Shown here piece after piece: positions 42,864-50,797 of a stretch of DNA of 64,000 nucleotides (position 1 is its first letter; every line of letters begins with the position of its first letter). This DNA is from Azospirillum sp. TSH58 (lineage in GTDB: Bacteria; Pseudomonadota; Alphaproteobacteria; Azospirillales; Azospirillaceae), in assembly GCF_003119115.1 (NCBI RefSeq), contig NZ_CP022364.1, positions 1,016,501 through 1,080,500 of the forward strand. The letters run 5' to 3'. The notes under the pieces were generated by a model that searched no databases, was not told where the DNA came from, and saw only the letters and a program-made list of their open reading frames with translations. The position numbers and the translations under genes were made by a program.

Positions 42864-43487
42864 GTGAAACGTCGTACAACCTTGCCAACGGTCACCGCCA
42901 CCGCAGTGGGCATCCTCTGCGGCGCGCTCCTGGTACCGGCCACGGTTCCGCATCCGGCGTCGGCGCAGAACAGGCCCGTTCTGACGAACGTCATTCCGGA
43001 AAGTGCCGCCGTTACGATCCACGCGAAAATCACGGCCATCGACGCGGGCAAGCGGAAGGTCACGCTGGCCGGACGGTCGGGCACCCCGGTCACCGTCATG
43101 GCCGGGCCGGCGGTGCGCTTGGAGATGCTGAAGGTGGGAGACACCGTCGATGCGCAGTTCTACCGCTCCGTGGCCTTCATGGTCTCCCAACCCGGCGCCC
43201 CCGTGCCCGAGGATGAGGTCCAGCAGGTGATCGCGCGCCCGGCCGAGGCGCCGGGCGGTATCGGCGTTCAGGTGACACGGCTGAGCGGGCTGGTCGTCGG
43301 CATCGACCTCGGTGCGAACAGCATCGACCTCGTCAATCCCAACGGCGGTGAGGTCTACACCGTCAATGTGACGGATCCCGCCCGCCAGGCGAAGCTTCCC
43401 TCGCTGAAGGTCGGCGACACGATCACCGCCGTCGTCAGCGAAGCCCTCGCGGTGTCGATCGAGCCGGCACGCAAGAGCTGGTTCTGA
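42864..43487 (+). CDS. Exported protein with duplicated beta-rich domain, function unknown
   Basis: 207-aa protein starting at GTG 42864, with a strong AGGAGGA upstream. A signal peptide ends near PHPASAQ. The mature part shows two similar segments: ITAIDAGKRKVTLAGRSGTP followed by LKVGDTVDAQF, and GLVVGIDLGANSIDLVNPNG followed by LKVGDTITAVV. The two look like OB-like or DUF5666-like beta repeats. It is the first gene of a unit with the lipoprotein hydrolase and the 501-aa protein. I do not recognise its function. Confidence 0.8.
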   Translation: MKRRTTLPTVTATAVGILCGALLVPATVPHPASAQNRPVLTNVIPESAAVTIHAKITAIDAGKRKVTLAGRSGTPVTVMAGPAVRLEMLKVGDTVDAQFYRSVAFMVSQPGAPVPEDEVQQVIARPAEAPGGIGVQVTRLSGLVVGIDLGANSIDLVNPNGGEVYTVNVTDPARQAKLPSLKVGDTITAVVSEALAVSIEPARKSWF

Positions 43488-43522
43488 ACGCCGATCGTCG
43501 CGAACGCATTCGAAGCGCACGT

Positions 43523-43548
43523 GCGAAGAGCACGGGCGAAGAGCACGG
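43523..43548 (+). repeat. 13-bp perfect tandem duplication
   Basis: Two adjacent copies of GCGAAGAGCACGG in the short gap before the lipoprotein hydrolase gene. Confidence 0.85.
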
Positions 43549-43620
43549 TCGGAGGGCGTTGGAGTGTACGCAAGCCATGATGCCCGGCCAGCGGCGACGG
43601 GTGGCACAGCGGGCTGCGGG

Positions 43621-45534
43621 ATGAGCCGACCGCTCTGTCCCAGAGGCTTCGCCGTCGCGGTCCTGCTGGCCTGGACGCTCCTCGCCGGGGGCTGTGCGAC
43701 GCCGGTCAGTGTCGAGCGCGTGGACCATGTCGCCGTCCACCAGCAGCTCACGCGCAATGTCCTGTCGGCGCACGCGCTCAGCGATCCGACCCACAATGTG
43801 CTGCGCCGGTGGTCCCTGGTGGACCGCTTCCTGACGCAGCCGGAAAACGCCATCGCCGACCTCCGCGCGGTGGTCGTGCAAGGGCATGGCGGCGCCGACG
43901 AGATCTTCGCCTTGGCCGAGATGTCGTTCCTGAACGCCGAGGAGCAGGGAGGACGGCCCTATTACCTGGCGTCGGCCCTCTACGCCTACGCCTTTCTCTT
44001 TCCGGGAGGAATGGACCAGCCGCCCAGCCCCTACGATCCACGGTTCCGGCTGGCCACCGACCTGTACAACCGTGGCCTGACCTCCGGCTTGGCGACGGAG
44101 GACAGAACCGGTATCGCCATTCGGGAGGCGAGCCACCCGCTCCCGTTCGGTGAGTTGGACGTGGCCTTCGATCCTGGGGAACTGGTGTGGGGCGGGCGCC
44201 AGCTGACCGGCTTCTTTCCGGTCGCCGAGGTGAAGGTTCATGGCCTCGACGCCCGTTATCGCCAGCCCGGCATCGGCGCCCCCTTGGCGGCGGGGACCAC
44301 GCAGAGCACCCTGGCGAAGGGCTTCCAGGTCGCCCCACGCGTCAAGACGCCCGTGACCGCGCTGCTGCGCATCCCCGATCCCCGGCGCCAGATCACGGGC
44401 GGGCGCGTCCGCGCGCAACTCGAACTCTATCCCTCGTCCGAAACCGAAGCGGTGCTGATCGACCGCCAGCCCGTGCCGCTGGAGGTCGAGTACACCTCCA
44501 CGCTGGCCTACATGCTGGACGGAGTGCCGATCTGGGAATTCGAGTTCGGCGGCTTCCTGCGCGGCGGCCTGCTGGACAAGATGCCGTCCCGTCTGGTCGC
44601 CATGGAACCGTACCGGTCCGGCCGCATTCCCGTCGTCTTCGTTCACGGGACGGCGTCGAGCCCGGTGCGCTGGGCCGAGATGCTGAACGATCTGAAGAGC
44701 GACCCGCGCATCCGCGACCACTTCCAGTTCTGGTTCTTCAGCTACGAGACGGGCAATCCCGTTCCCTACTCCGCCCTTCTGTTGCGCGACGCGCTGCAGG
44801 AGGCGGTGTCCACCCTGGACCCGTCCGGTCGGGAACCGGCGCTGCACGAGATGGTCGTCATCGGGCACAGCCAGGGTGGCCTGCTGACCAAGATGACGGC
44901 GGTGAACACGGGTGACCAGCTGTGGAACGCGGTGTTCCGCAAACCGCCCGACCAGCTTCAGCTCGACCGGGAAACGCGCGACCTGCTGACAGGCGCCCTG
45001 GTCGTGAAGCCGGTTCCGTCGGTCAAACGCCTCGTCTTCATCGCCACGCCGCACGGCGGCAGCTATGTCGCCGGCAACCGGATCAGCCATTTCGTCGCAA
45101 GCCTGGTGCGATTGCCGGGACGCATCCTGAGAGTGACCTCGGAAATCGGCAAGCTGGACGACGCCACCACCACGCTTGCCGGGCAGACAGGGTTTGGCAG
45201 CGTCTACGCCATGACCCCCGGCAGCCTTCTGGTCCGGACCCTGGCGCGCACGCCCATCGCCGAGGGGGTCAAGGCGCACTCGATCATCGCGGTGCGCGGT
45301 GACGGACCGGTCGAAACCGGCGACGATGGCGTCGTGGAGTACAAGAGCGCCCACATCGACGGGGTCGAATCCGAGTATGTCGTGCGTTCCGGGCACTCGA
45401 CGCAGTCCAATCCGCGCACGATCGAGGAGGTGCGCCGCATCCTTCTCCTCCATTGGGATGAGTCCTGTACGAAACGCAACGACTGCGGACCGCCGGGCGC
45501 CGGCGCCCCGCGCGTCGCAAGCCGGACCCGATGA
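43621..45534 (+). CDS. Lipoprotein alpha/beta hydrolase
   Basis: 637-aa outer-envelope lipoprotein. The signal has a lipobox LLAGGC (Cys near residue 25). The N-terminal ~300 residues are mixed and of unknown fold. The hydrolase domain starts near PVVFVHGTASSPVRWAEML, with the nucleophile elbow VVIGHSQGGLLTKM (Ser in GHSQG) and an Asp/His pair near the C-terminus (GDDGVVEYKSAHIDG and RSGHSTQ). It probably acts on lipid or ester bonds in the periplasm. I prefer ATG 43621; an upstream in-frame GTG at 43564 would put 19 residues before the signal. Confidence 0.85.
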   Translation: MSRPLCPRGFAVAVLLAWTLLAGGCATPVSVERVDHVAVHQQLTRNVLSAHALSDPTHNVLRRWSLVDRFLTQPENAIADLRAVVVQGHGGADEIFALAEMSFLNAEEQGGRPYYLASALYAYAFLFPGGMDQPPSPYDPRFRLATDLYNRGLTSGLATEDRTGIAIREASHPLPFGELDVAFDPGELVWGGRQLTGFFPVAEVKVHGLDARYRQPGIGAPLAAGTTQSTLAKGFQVAPRVKTPVTALLRIPDPRRQITGGRVRAQLELYPSSETEAVLIDRQPVPLEVEYTSTLAYMLDGVPIWEFEFGGFLRGGLLDKMPSRLVAMEPYRSGRIPVVFVHGTASSPVRWAEMLNDLKSDPRIRDHFQFWFFSYETGNPVPYSALLLRDALQEAVSTLDPSGREPALHEMVVIGHSQGGLLTKMTAVNTGDQLWNAVFRKPPDQLQLDRETRDLLTGALVVKPVPSVKRLVFIATPHGGSYVAGNRISHFVASLVRLPGRILRVTSEIGKLDDATTTLAGQTGFGSVYAMTPGSLLVRTLARTPIAEGVKAHSIIAVRGDGPVETGDDGVVEYKSAHIDGVESEYVVRSGHSTQSNPRTIEEVRRILLLHWDESCTKRNDCGPPGAGAPRVASRTR

Positions 45535-47036
45535 CGGCGTTCCCCATGATGGCGGCCTCCATGATGGCGGCCTCCATGATGGCGGCCTCCATGATGGCGG
45601 CCTCCAAGTTGGCGCGCCTGGGGCGCGCCGTTTCCGCTCTCATCCTGTCCGGCACCCTGCTGTGCTCCGCGCCTGCGCGGGCGGACGAGGCGCCATGGCT
45701 GCCCGTCTCGCAGGTCATGTCCGAACTGGCCCGGAATCCGGAATTCGTGGAAGCCCTGTACCGGCGACTGGGACGCGATCCGAAGGCAGGCGGCATTCTG
45801 GGGCCGGATGAGATCAAGCGGCTGCGCGAAATGATCCTTGGCAAGGATTTCAAGGGCTTGGACCGGTTTCCCGGGCTGACGGTGCAGGGAATGGGCCGGT
45901 CCGTGCGGCTCGCCGGGGCAATGCTGGACCGGTCCGGCGACGATGGCCTCCCGCCTGAACCCGCAACGGTCGATGCGGCTGTCGATACGGCCGTCGATGA
46001 GGAACTGGGGATTCCCGCCGCCGGCACTCCTCCGGCGCCGGACGCCTACCTGCGCCCGCTGGGCTTTGGGCTGGAAGCCGGCGACCGTGTCGACCCCGTG
46101 CTGGCCGAACGCTATGCCGATGGACTGCGTTTGGCCGAACTGCTCAACCGCCTCTCCCTGAACGCGCCGGACGGCGGGCGGCGCTACCGGGTCGTCCTAG
46201 ACGGTCGGACGCTGGAGACGCCCCACGCCCTGGTGGAAGCGTTGGCGCGGAACGGCCACGACGTGGAAGTCCGCGACTCGCGTTATTTCGCCAATTTCGG
46301 CGACCTGATTTATCATGGCCGCGACGTCCTGACGCCGTTCTGGATCGACACCCAACTGCCGGTCCCCGGGACGGACCGCAACCTTCTGGTTCCGGTCAGC
46401 CATTCCCAGCACGAACTCGTCGTCCGCGGCCCGGTGGTCAACGCGGATCTGTCCTTCTATTTCGGAATCGACGGCCAAGCCGTGTTCCGCCCGAGCGTGA
46501 CGCGCGATCAGGGCTGGGTCATGGGCAGGGTGGCGCACCGCTACCGCGGGGAGGATGCGGTGGAGGCGATCCGCCTCGCCGGCGCCATCCTGCGCGCCTA
46601 TGACGCGATCAAACGGCGCCATCCCGAGCTTCCGTTCGGCGGCTACTACGCGCTGGGCGTCTGCAACGACGTGAACGCGATGATCGAGCTGCACATGCGG
46701 GGCGAGACGACCCTGTTCCCGCTGACGCTCGATCCGCAATTCTTCAGGGATGAGGGAGAGGTCGGACGGCTTGCCGGGAACCTCCCGGTGGACAACCGAT
46801 GGCGGTCCGGCGCGGACCCGCGGCGCGTTCTTGGATCCATCCCTGTGGAGGATCTCTCCACGCTTCCACTCCCCTCGCTGAGGGAGGATTTGGAGAGGGT
46901 CCGCGTGGCGTTGGAGAGCGGCCGCCTCTCACGGTCCGGCGCCGGCGACTTCGTTCTCCCGGGTGTCGTGGCGGCCGGAATTCTCGCCGCCGGCCTGTGG
47001 TCCGTTCGCCTGTGGCTTGTTCGGCGGCGGCGCTGA
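45531..47036 (+). CDS. Membrane-anchored exported protein with N-terminal MMAAS repeats
   Basis: 501-aa protein overlapping the hydrolase by ATGA. The N-terminus has four MMAAS repeats, then a signal peptide (VSALILSGTLLCSAPARA). Residues about 170-400 are a soluble domain with YRVVLDGRTLETPHALVEAL, FGDLIYHGRDVLTPFWIDTQ and LPFGGYYALGVCNDVNAMIE. A single C-terminal membrane segment (FVLPGVVAAGILAAGLWSVR) ends in a basic tail. I do not recognise a family. Its genetic coupling suggests that it works with the lipoprotein hydrolase. Confidence 0.8.
   Translation: MTAFPMMAASMMAASMMAASMMAASKLARLGRAVSALILSGTLLCSAPARADEAPWLPVSQVMSELARNPEFVEALYRRLGRDPKAGGILGPDEIKRLREMILGKDFKGLDRFPGLTVQGMGRSVRLAGAMLDRSGDDGLPPEPATVDAAVDTAVDEELGIPAAGTPPAPDAYLRPLGFGLEAGDRVDPVLAERYADGLRLAELLNRLSLNAPDGGRRYRVVLDGRTLETPHALVEALARNGHDVEVRDSRYFANFGDLIYHGRDVLTPFWIDTQLPVPGTDRNLLVPVSHSQHELVVRGPVVNADLSFYFGIDGQAVFRPSVTRDQGWVMGRVAHRYRGEDAVEAIRLAGAILRAYDAIKRRHPELPFGGYYALGVCNDVNAMIELHMRGETTLFPLTLDPQFFRDEGEVGRLAGNLPVDNRWRSGADPRRVLGSIPVEDLSTLPLPSLREDLERVRVALESGRLSRSGAGDFVLPGVVAAGILAAGLWSVRLWLVRRRR
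45546..45605 (+). repeat. 15-bp tandem repeat coding MMAAS, four perfect units
   Basis: Four identical units ATGATGGCGGCCTCC begin at 45546, 45561, 45576 and 45591, right after the start codon. The unit shares GGAGGCCGC (reverse strand) with the RPPTM repeat 13 kb away. Confidence 0.92.
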
Positions 47037-47056
47037 CCGAGGATGACCGTTCGGCC

Positions 47057-47887
47057 TCATTCCACGGGCCATTGCAGCTCCGGAATGACCTTCAGCGGGT
47101 AGTTGGGGTTCTCGTAGCCGTCAGGGTCCTGGCGCTTGGGCAGCTTCACGGTTTCCCTGGGCAGCTCTTCATAGGGGATGTGGTCAAGCATGTGACGGAT
47201 GATGTTCAAGCGCGCCCGCCTCTTGTCGTCCGACCGCGCGACGAACCACGGTGCCCAGGAGGTGTCGGTCTCTGCGAACATGTCGTCGCGGGCGCGCGAA
47301 TAGTCGTACCAGTGACCGTAGGATTTCAAATCCATCGGCGACAGCTTCCAGACCTTCCGCCCATCGTTGATCCGTGCCTGCAGACGGCGCGTCTGCTCCT
47401 TCGGACTGACTTCGAGCCAGTATTTCAGCAGAATCACCCCGGACTCGATGATGGCCTTTTCCACTTGCGGAACGGCGTCGAGGAACCGTTTCGCCTGTTC
47501 CTCGGTGCAAAAGCCCATCACCCGCTCGACCCCGGCGCGATTGTACCAACTCCGGTCGAAGATGACGACCTCGCCGGCAGCCGGCAGGTGCGGGATGTAG
47601 CGCTGAATGTACATTTGCGACTTTTCGCGCTCGGTCGGCGTCGGCAGGGCGATGACGCGGAACACGCGCGGGCTCACGCGCTCCGTGATGGCCTTGATGG
47701 TCCCCCCCTTGCCGGCGGTGTCGCGCCCTTCGAAGACGACACAGACCTTCATGCCTTTGTGAACGATCCACTGTTGCAGCTTCACCAGTTCGACGTGAAG
47801 CTCCGCAAGCGCGCTTTCATAATCCCGCCGCTTGAGCTTTGGTTGCGCGCACTCCACGCGTTGGGAGGTCTTCAGCTTTTTTGCCAT
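47057..47887 (-). CDS. ppk2: Polyphosphate kinase 2
   Basis: 276-aa cytoplasmic nucleotide kinase that transfers phosphate between polyphosphate and nucleoside di- or monophosphates. Walker A is FEGRDTAGKGG (about residues 52-62), Walker B is VVIFDRSWYNRAGVERVMGF, and the lid region has ARINDGRKVWKLSPMDLKSY. The length is that of a single-domain PPK2. Of three ATGs in GAGGATGATGAGCATG, the third (47887) has 9-nt spacing. It lies downstream of the 83-aa gene and converges with the 501-aa gene. Confidence 0.93.
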   Translation of the reverse strand: MAKKLKTSQRVECAQPKLKRRDYESALAELHVELVKLQQWIVHKGMKVCVVFEGRDTAGKGGTIKAITERVSPRVFRVIALPTPTEREKSQMYIQRYIPHLPAAGEVVIFDRSWYNRAGVERVMGFCTEEQAKRFLDAVPQVEKAIIESGVILLKYWLEVSPKEQTRRLQARINDGRKVWKLSPMDLKSYGHWYDYSRARDDMFAETDTSWAPWFVARSDDKRRARLNIIRHMLDHIPYEELPRETVKLPKRQDPDGYENPNYPLKVIPELQWPVE

Positions 47888-47988
47888 GCTCATCATCCTC
47901 GCGGACGGGTGTTGAGTGTGATCCGTAACGGGACGGGCCGTTCATTGGCAGACGCGGCGGCAGGTTCGGCGACAGGCTCCGCGGATGG

Positions 47989-48240
47989 TCATACACCATC
48001 GATCCGATTCTGGAGTTCGAGCAGGATTTCCTGTTCGAGGTCCGCGATAAGATCGCGGCACGCGTCGGCACGTTTCGAGCTTCGCCCGCTGTTCGACGCT
48101 TCCCATTCGCGCAAAATCTCGACAGCCTCGCCATAATCCTCACAGAGACTGCGAAAGAACCGATTGTCGGCGCTGTGTTGTTTGATTATTTCCCCCAAGT
48201 CCGGGAATCGCTCCGCGACGTGCCGTAGCTTATCCAACAT
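47989..48240 (-). CDS. Small conserved helical protein
   Basis: 83-aa acidic protein predicted to be two or three helices (MLDKLRHVAERFPDLGEII, and CRDLIADLEQEILLELQNRI). ATG 48240 follows GGGGAG. It has no signal or membrane segment. It is co-directional with ppk2 (101-bp gap) and may form a unit with it. I do not recognise a function. Confidence 0.6.
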   Translation of the reverse strand: MLDKLRHVAERFPDLGEIIKQHSADNRFFRSLCEDYGEAVEILREWEASNSGRSSKRADACRDLIADLEQEILLELQNRIDGV

Positions 48241-48241
48241 G

Positions 48242-48267
48242 GGCTGGTCTCCCCGGCTGGTCTCACC
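48242..48267 (-). repeat. 13-bp tandem duplication directly before the 83-aa start
   Basis: GGCTGGTCTCCCC and GGCTGGTCTCACC are adjacent (one mismatch). On the coding strand the unit next to the start contains the GGGGAG ribosome-binding site. Confidence 0.8.
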
Positions 48268-48370
48268 CGGTTCTGGAAGAGCATTGGGGTGCCTGCCCTA
48301 TTCCGGACCTTGCTCCTGACCACCCTGCACCGGATCGCCCGCTGACTTGAAGGATGAAACGGTTGGCTTT

Positions 48371-48381
48371 GATACCGTAAC
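48371..48381. promoter_or_regulatory. GTTACnGTAAC-type dyad, site f
   Basis: GATACCGTAAC (9 of 10 defined positions), flanked by TTT as in site a (shared TTTGATAC-GTAACA apart from the centre). It is 131 bp upstream of the 83-aa gene and 378 bp upstream of the regulator-like gene. Confidence 0.5.
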
Positions 48382-48758
48382 AGGTAAACGGAACGGCTTC
48401 GCATGCCGCGCGAAAAGGTAAAGGCTATCATTCTGGAGGAAGTAATGCAGTCAGGGCGCGGGCGTGAAGCGTCTATACCGTCAGCGAGTGTTCCAGTCTC
48501 GATTTCTTCGGACTAAACTGCTTTATACCCTTATCCGGCATGGTTTCCTGAAATTATCGCGCACTCCGTTCATACGCGGAAACTTGTTTCAGATTCGCGT
48601 GAATTTCCTCGATATCGTGTCATGCGCCTCATGATCATGAGGTCTACAGCTTCCGACGCCTGGCTAAAGCAGACCGTTCCGGCATGGACCGCATGGCGCA
48701 GCAACCGCTTGCCTTGTCGGCACGGCGGCCGGATGGACTTAACGGAAGGAGGGCGCTC

Positions 48759-50636
48759 GTGCTTCACGCCTCCGACGAACCGCAGAACAATGACTTGCGC
48801 GCCTCCTCCATCACGGCACCGCTCATCGATGCGGCGCTGGCGCGCGTGCTGGCCAGCCGCAGCCTGCGTGGTTCCGCCCGTGGCCGCCGCTTTCTGCAAT
48901 TCATCGTGCAGGAGACCCTGGCCGGGCGGGCCAATCGCATCAAGGCCTACACCATCGCCATGGACGTGTTCGACCGCGATGCCAGCTTCGACCCGCTGCT
49001 CGACCCGGTGGTCCGCATCCAGGCTGGCCGTCTTCGCCGCGCCCTGGAACATTATTATCTGACCGAAGGCGCCGCCGATCCCCTGCGCATCGGTATTCCC
49101 AAAGGCGGCTACGTTCCCCAATTCTCCGTCGCGCCGGTCACGGCCGGGACCGACCTTCCGGACGAAGCCTCCGGCCCGGCATCGGTGCCAACCCGCAAAA
49201 GGCTGGACCTGCCTCGCGCGCCACGGATTCTCGGACACCACATCGACCGTCGGCACCGCTGGCTGGCGGTCGCGGCTGCGGTCACGCTTCTGGCCGTGGT
49301 CGGTCTGGGGCTTTTCGCCGGGTGGCGCACCATAGCTCCCGACCCGTCGAAGAACACCTCGGAGCACGCCACGGCGCCGGCCACGACACAACGGGCGGTG
49401 CGCGGCCCGGCCCTGCTGGTTCTCCCGTTCACCAACGGCTCCGGCGATCCGGCTCTCGACCTCGTCGCCGATGGCATCACCGAGGATCTCGTCGCGGCGC
49501 TCATCCGCTTCGAGGATTTTCTGGTCTTCGGCGCTGACACCAGCTTCCGCTACCCTTCGGCGCCGGCCCTGCGCGAGGCCGTGCCGACCACCCGTGTCGA
49601 CTACATGCTGAAGGGCAGCGTCGCTCAAACCGGTGACTACATCCAGGTCACGGCCACGCTGATCGCGGCGAAGGACCATCGCTACCTGTGGTCGGACAGT
49701 TTCCGTCGCGTCGTCACGCCGGCCAGGCTGCTGGATCTGCGCCATGACATCGCCGTTCAGGTCGCCCGTACCCTGGCGGAATCGGACGGCGTGATCGAGC
49801 GCGAGGAAACGCGCGTGAGTGACCGGCATGCGCCACAGGATCTGTCGTCCTATGCCTGCCTTCTGCGCGCACGTCAGTATTGGCGCCAGTTCAGCGCCGC
49901 ACTCCATGCCGAGGTGCGGGATTGCCTCGAGCGGACGACCAGAAACGACCCCGGCTATCCGGAAGCCTGGGCGGCGCTCGCCATGGTCACCATCGACGAA
50001 GCCCGGCTCGGCTTCAATCCAAGTCCGGCGCGTCCCAATCCGATCGATGACGGATTGCAATTGGCCGAGCGCGCGGTGGCGCTGGCTCCGGACAGCGCTT
50101 TGTCGCATCAAGCGCTTGGGCTTGCCTGGTGGCTGCGCCGAGAGCCGCAGCGCAGCATCGCCGCGTACGAACAGGCGCTCGCGCTCAACCCGAACGACAG
50201 CGCGATCCTCGCCGACCTTGGGCGCTGCTACAGCCTGACCGGCGAGTGGGAACGCGGCATTCCGCTGATCCGCGAGGCCTTCACGCGCAACCCGGCGCAG
50301 CCGAGCTGGTACCGCATTGTGATCGCCACGTATCATTACGTGAATGGTCGCTACGACGACGCGCTCGAGGAGATGCGGCGGGCCAATCTGGGGCGGGAGG
50401 TCATTCTTGGCCATGTCGCGCTGGCAATGATACACGGCCAGACCGGAAACCGGGGCGAGGCGGCGAAAGCGGTCTCCGAGATCCTGCGGCTCGACCCGAA
50501 CTTCCCCATCAAGGCGATCTCCGAATTCGAACGCCGCAACATCCATCCGACCATTATCGTCCGGATCGTTGATGGCTTGCGCAAGGCCGGTCTTGTCATT
50601 CCGCCGTCGCAGATGGCCGATGGCGAGAAGCTCTGA
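48759..50636 (+). CDS. Membrane-anchored winged-helix-like protein with TolB/FlgO-like and TPR domains
   Basis: 625-aa protein read as a CadC/ToxR-style one-component regulator. The N-terminal ~100 residues end in DPVVRIQAGRLRRALEHYYL then IGIPKGGYVPQF, the spacing of an OmpR/CadC winged helix (recognition helix, then wing). A single membrane segment lies at about residues 165-189 (WLAVAAAVTLLAVVGLGLFA). Outside are a TolB/FlgO-like domain (LLVLPFTNGSGDPALDLVAD through MLKGSV) and TPRs (LSHQALGLAWWLRREPQRSI and following). Start GTG 48759 has AAGGAGGG at 6 nt; the ATG at 48684 has no such site. Confidence 0.75.
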   Translation: MLHASDEPQNNDLRASSITAPLIDAALARVLASRSLRGSARGRRFLQFIVQETLAGRANRIKAYTIAMDVFDRDASFDPLLDPVVRIQAGRLRRALEHYYLTEGAADPLRIGIPKGGYVPQFSVAPVTAGTDLPDEASGPASVPTRKRLDLPRAPRILGHHIDRRHRWLAVAAAVTLLAVVGLGLFAGWRTIAPDPSKNTSEHATAPATTQRAVRGPALLVLPFTNGSGDPALDLVADGITEDLVAALIRFEDFLVFGADTSFRYPSAPALREAVPTTRVDYMLKGSVAQTGDYIQVTATLIAAKDHRYLWSDSFRRVVTPARLLDLRHDIAVQVARTLAESDGVIEREETRVSDRHAPQDLSSYACLLRARQYWRQFSAALHAEVRDCLERTTRNDPGYPEAWAALAMVTIDEARLGFNPSPARPNPIDDGLQLAERAVALAPDSALSHQALGLAWWLRREPQRSIAAYEQALALNPNDSAILADLGRCYSLTGEWERGIPLIREAFTRNPAQPSWYRIVIATYHYVNGRYDDALEEMRRANLGREVILGHVALAMIHGQTGNRGEAAKAVSEILRLDPNFPIKAISEFERRNIHPTIIVRIVDGLRKAGLVIPPSQMADGEKL

Positions 50637-50659
50637 CCTCAACGGGGTCTGGTTTGTGC

Positions 50660-50684
50660 GGAACGGTCGTCTCACCGAAACGTT
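50660..50684 (+). promoter_or_regulatory. Possible EcfG-type promoter upstream of aldo/keto reductase
   Basis: GGAAC, 16 nt, CGTT matches the EcfG consensus and lies 114 bp before the aldo/keto reductase start, in the correct direction. Confidence 0.45.
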
Positions 50685-50797
50685 GGCTTCAGGCTCCGTC
50701 GCCGTCTCGGCAAGCCATTTCGATGGCAACGCGCGTCCCCCACAGCCAGTATGACGGGCAGGTCCGGCCAGGACAGCACAACGGGAGGGTGGCAAGG

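Larger units (their letters stand above)
48241..48758. other. Divergent intergenic region
   Basis: No supported gene. It holds a 13-bp tandem duplication at 48242-48267, dyad site f at 48371-48381, a GGAAC element on the minus strand at 48490-48494 with only a weak -10 match, and AT-richer sequence at 48510-48545 suitable for promoters. Confidence 0.55.

Noticed and set aside
43435..45453. 672-codon minus-strand frame opposite the lipoprotein hydrolase
   Set aside because: The plus-strand protein has a lipobox and a GHSQG elbow; the minus-strand frame has neither motifs nor a signal.
48371..48410. EcfG promoter at GGAACGGCTTCGC
   Set aside because: GGAAC is present, but no CGTT lies at 15-18 nt downstream on that strand.
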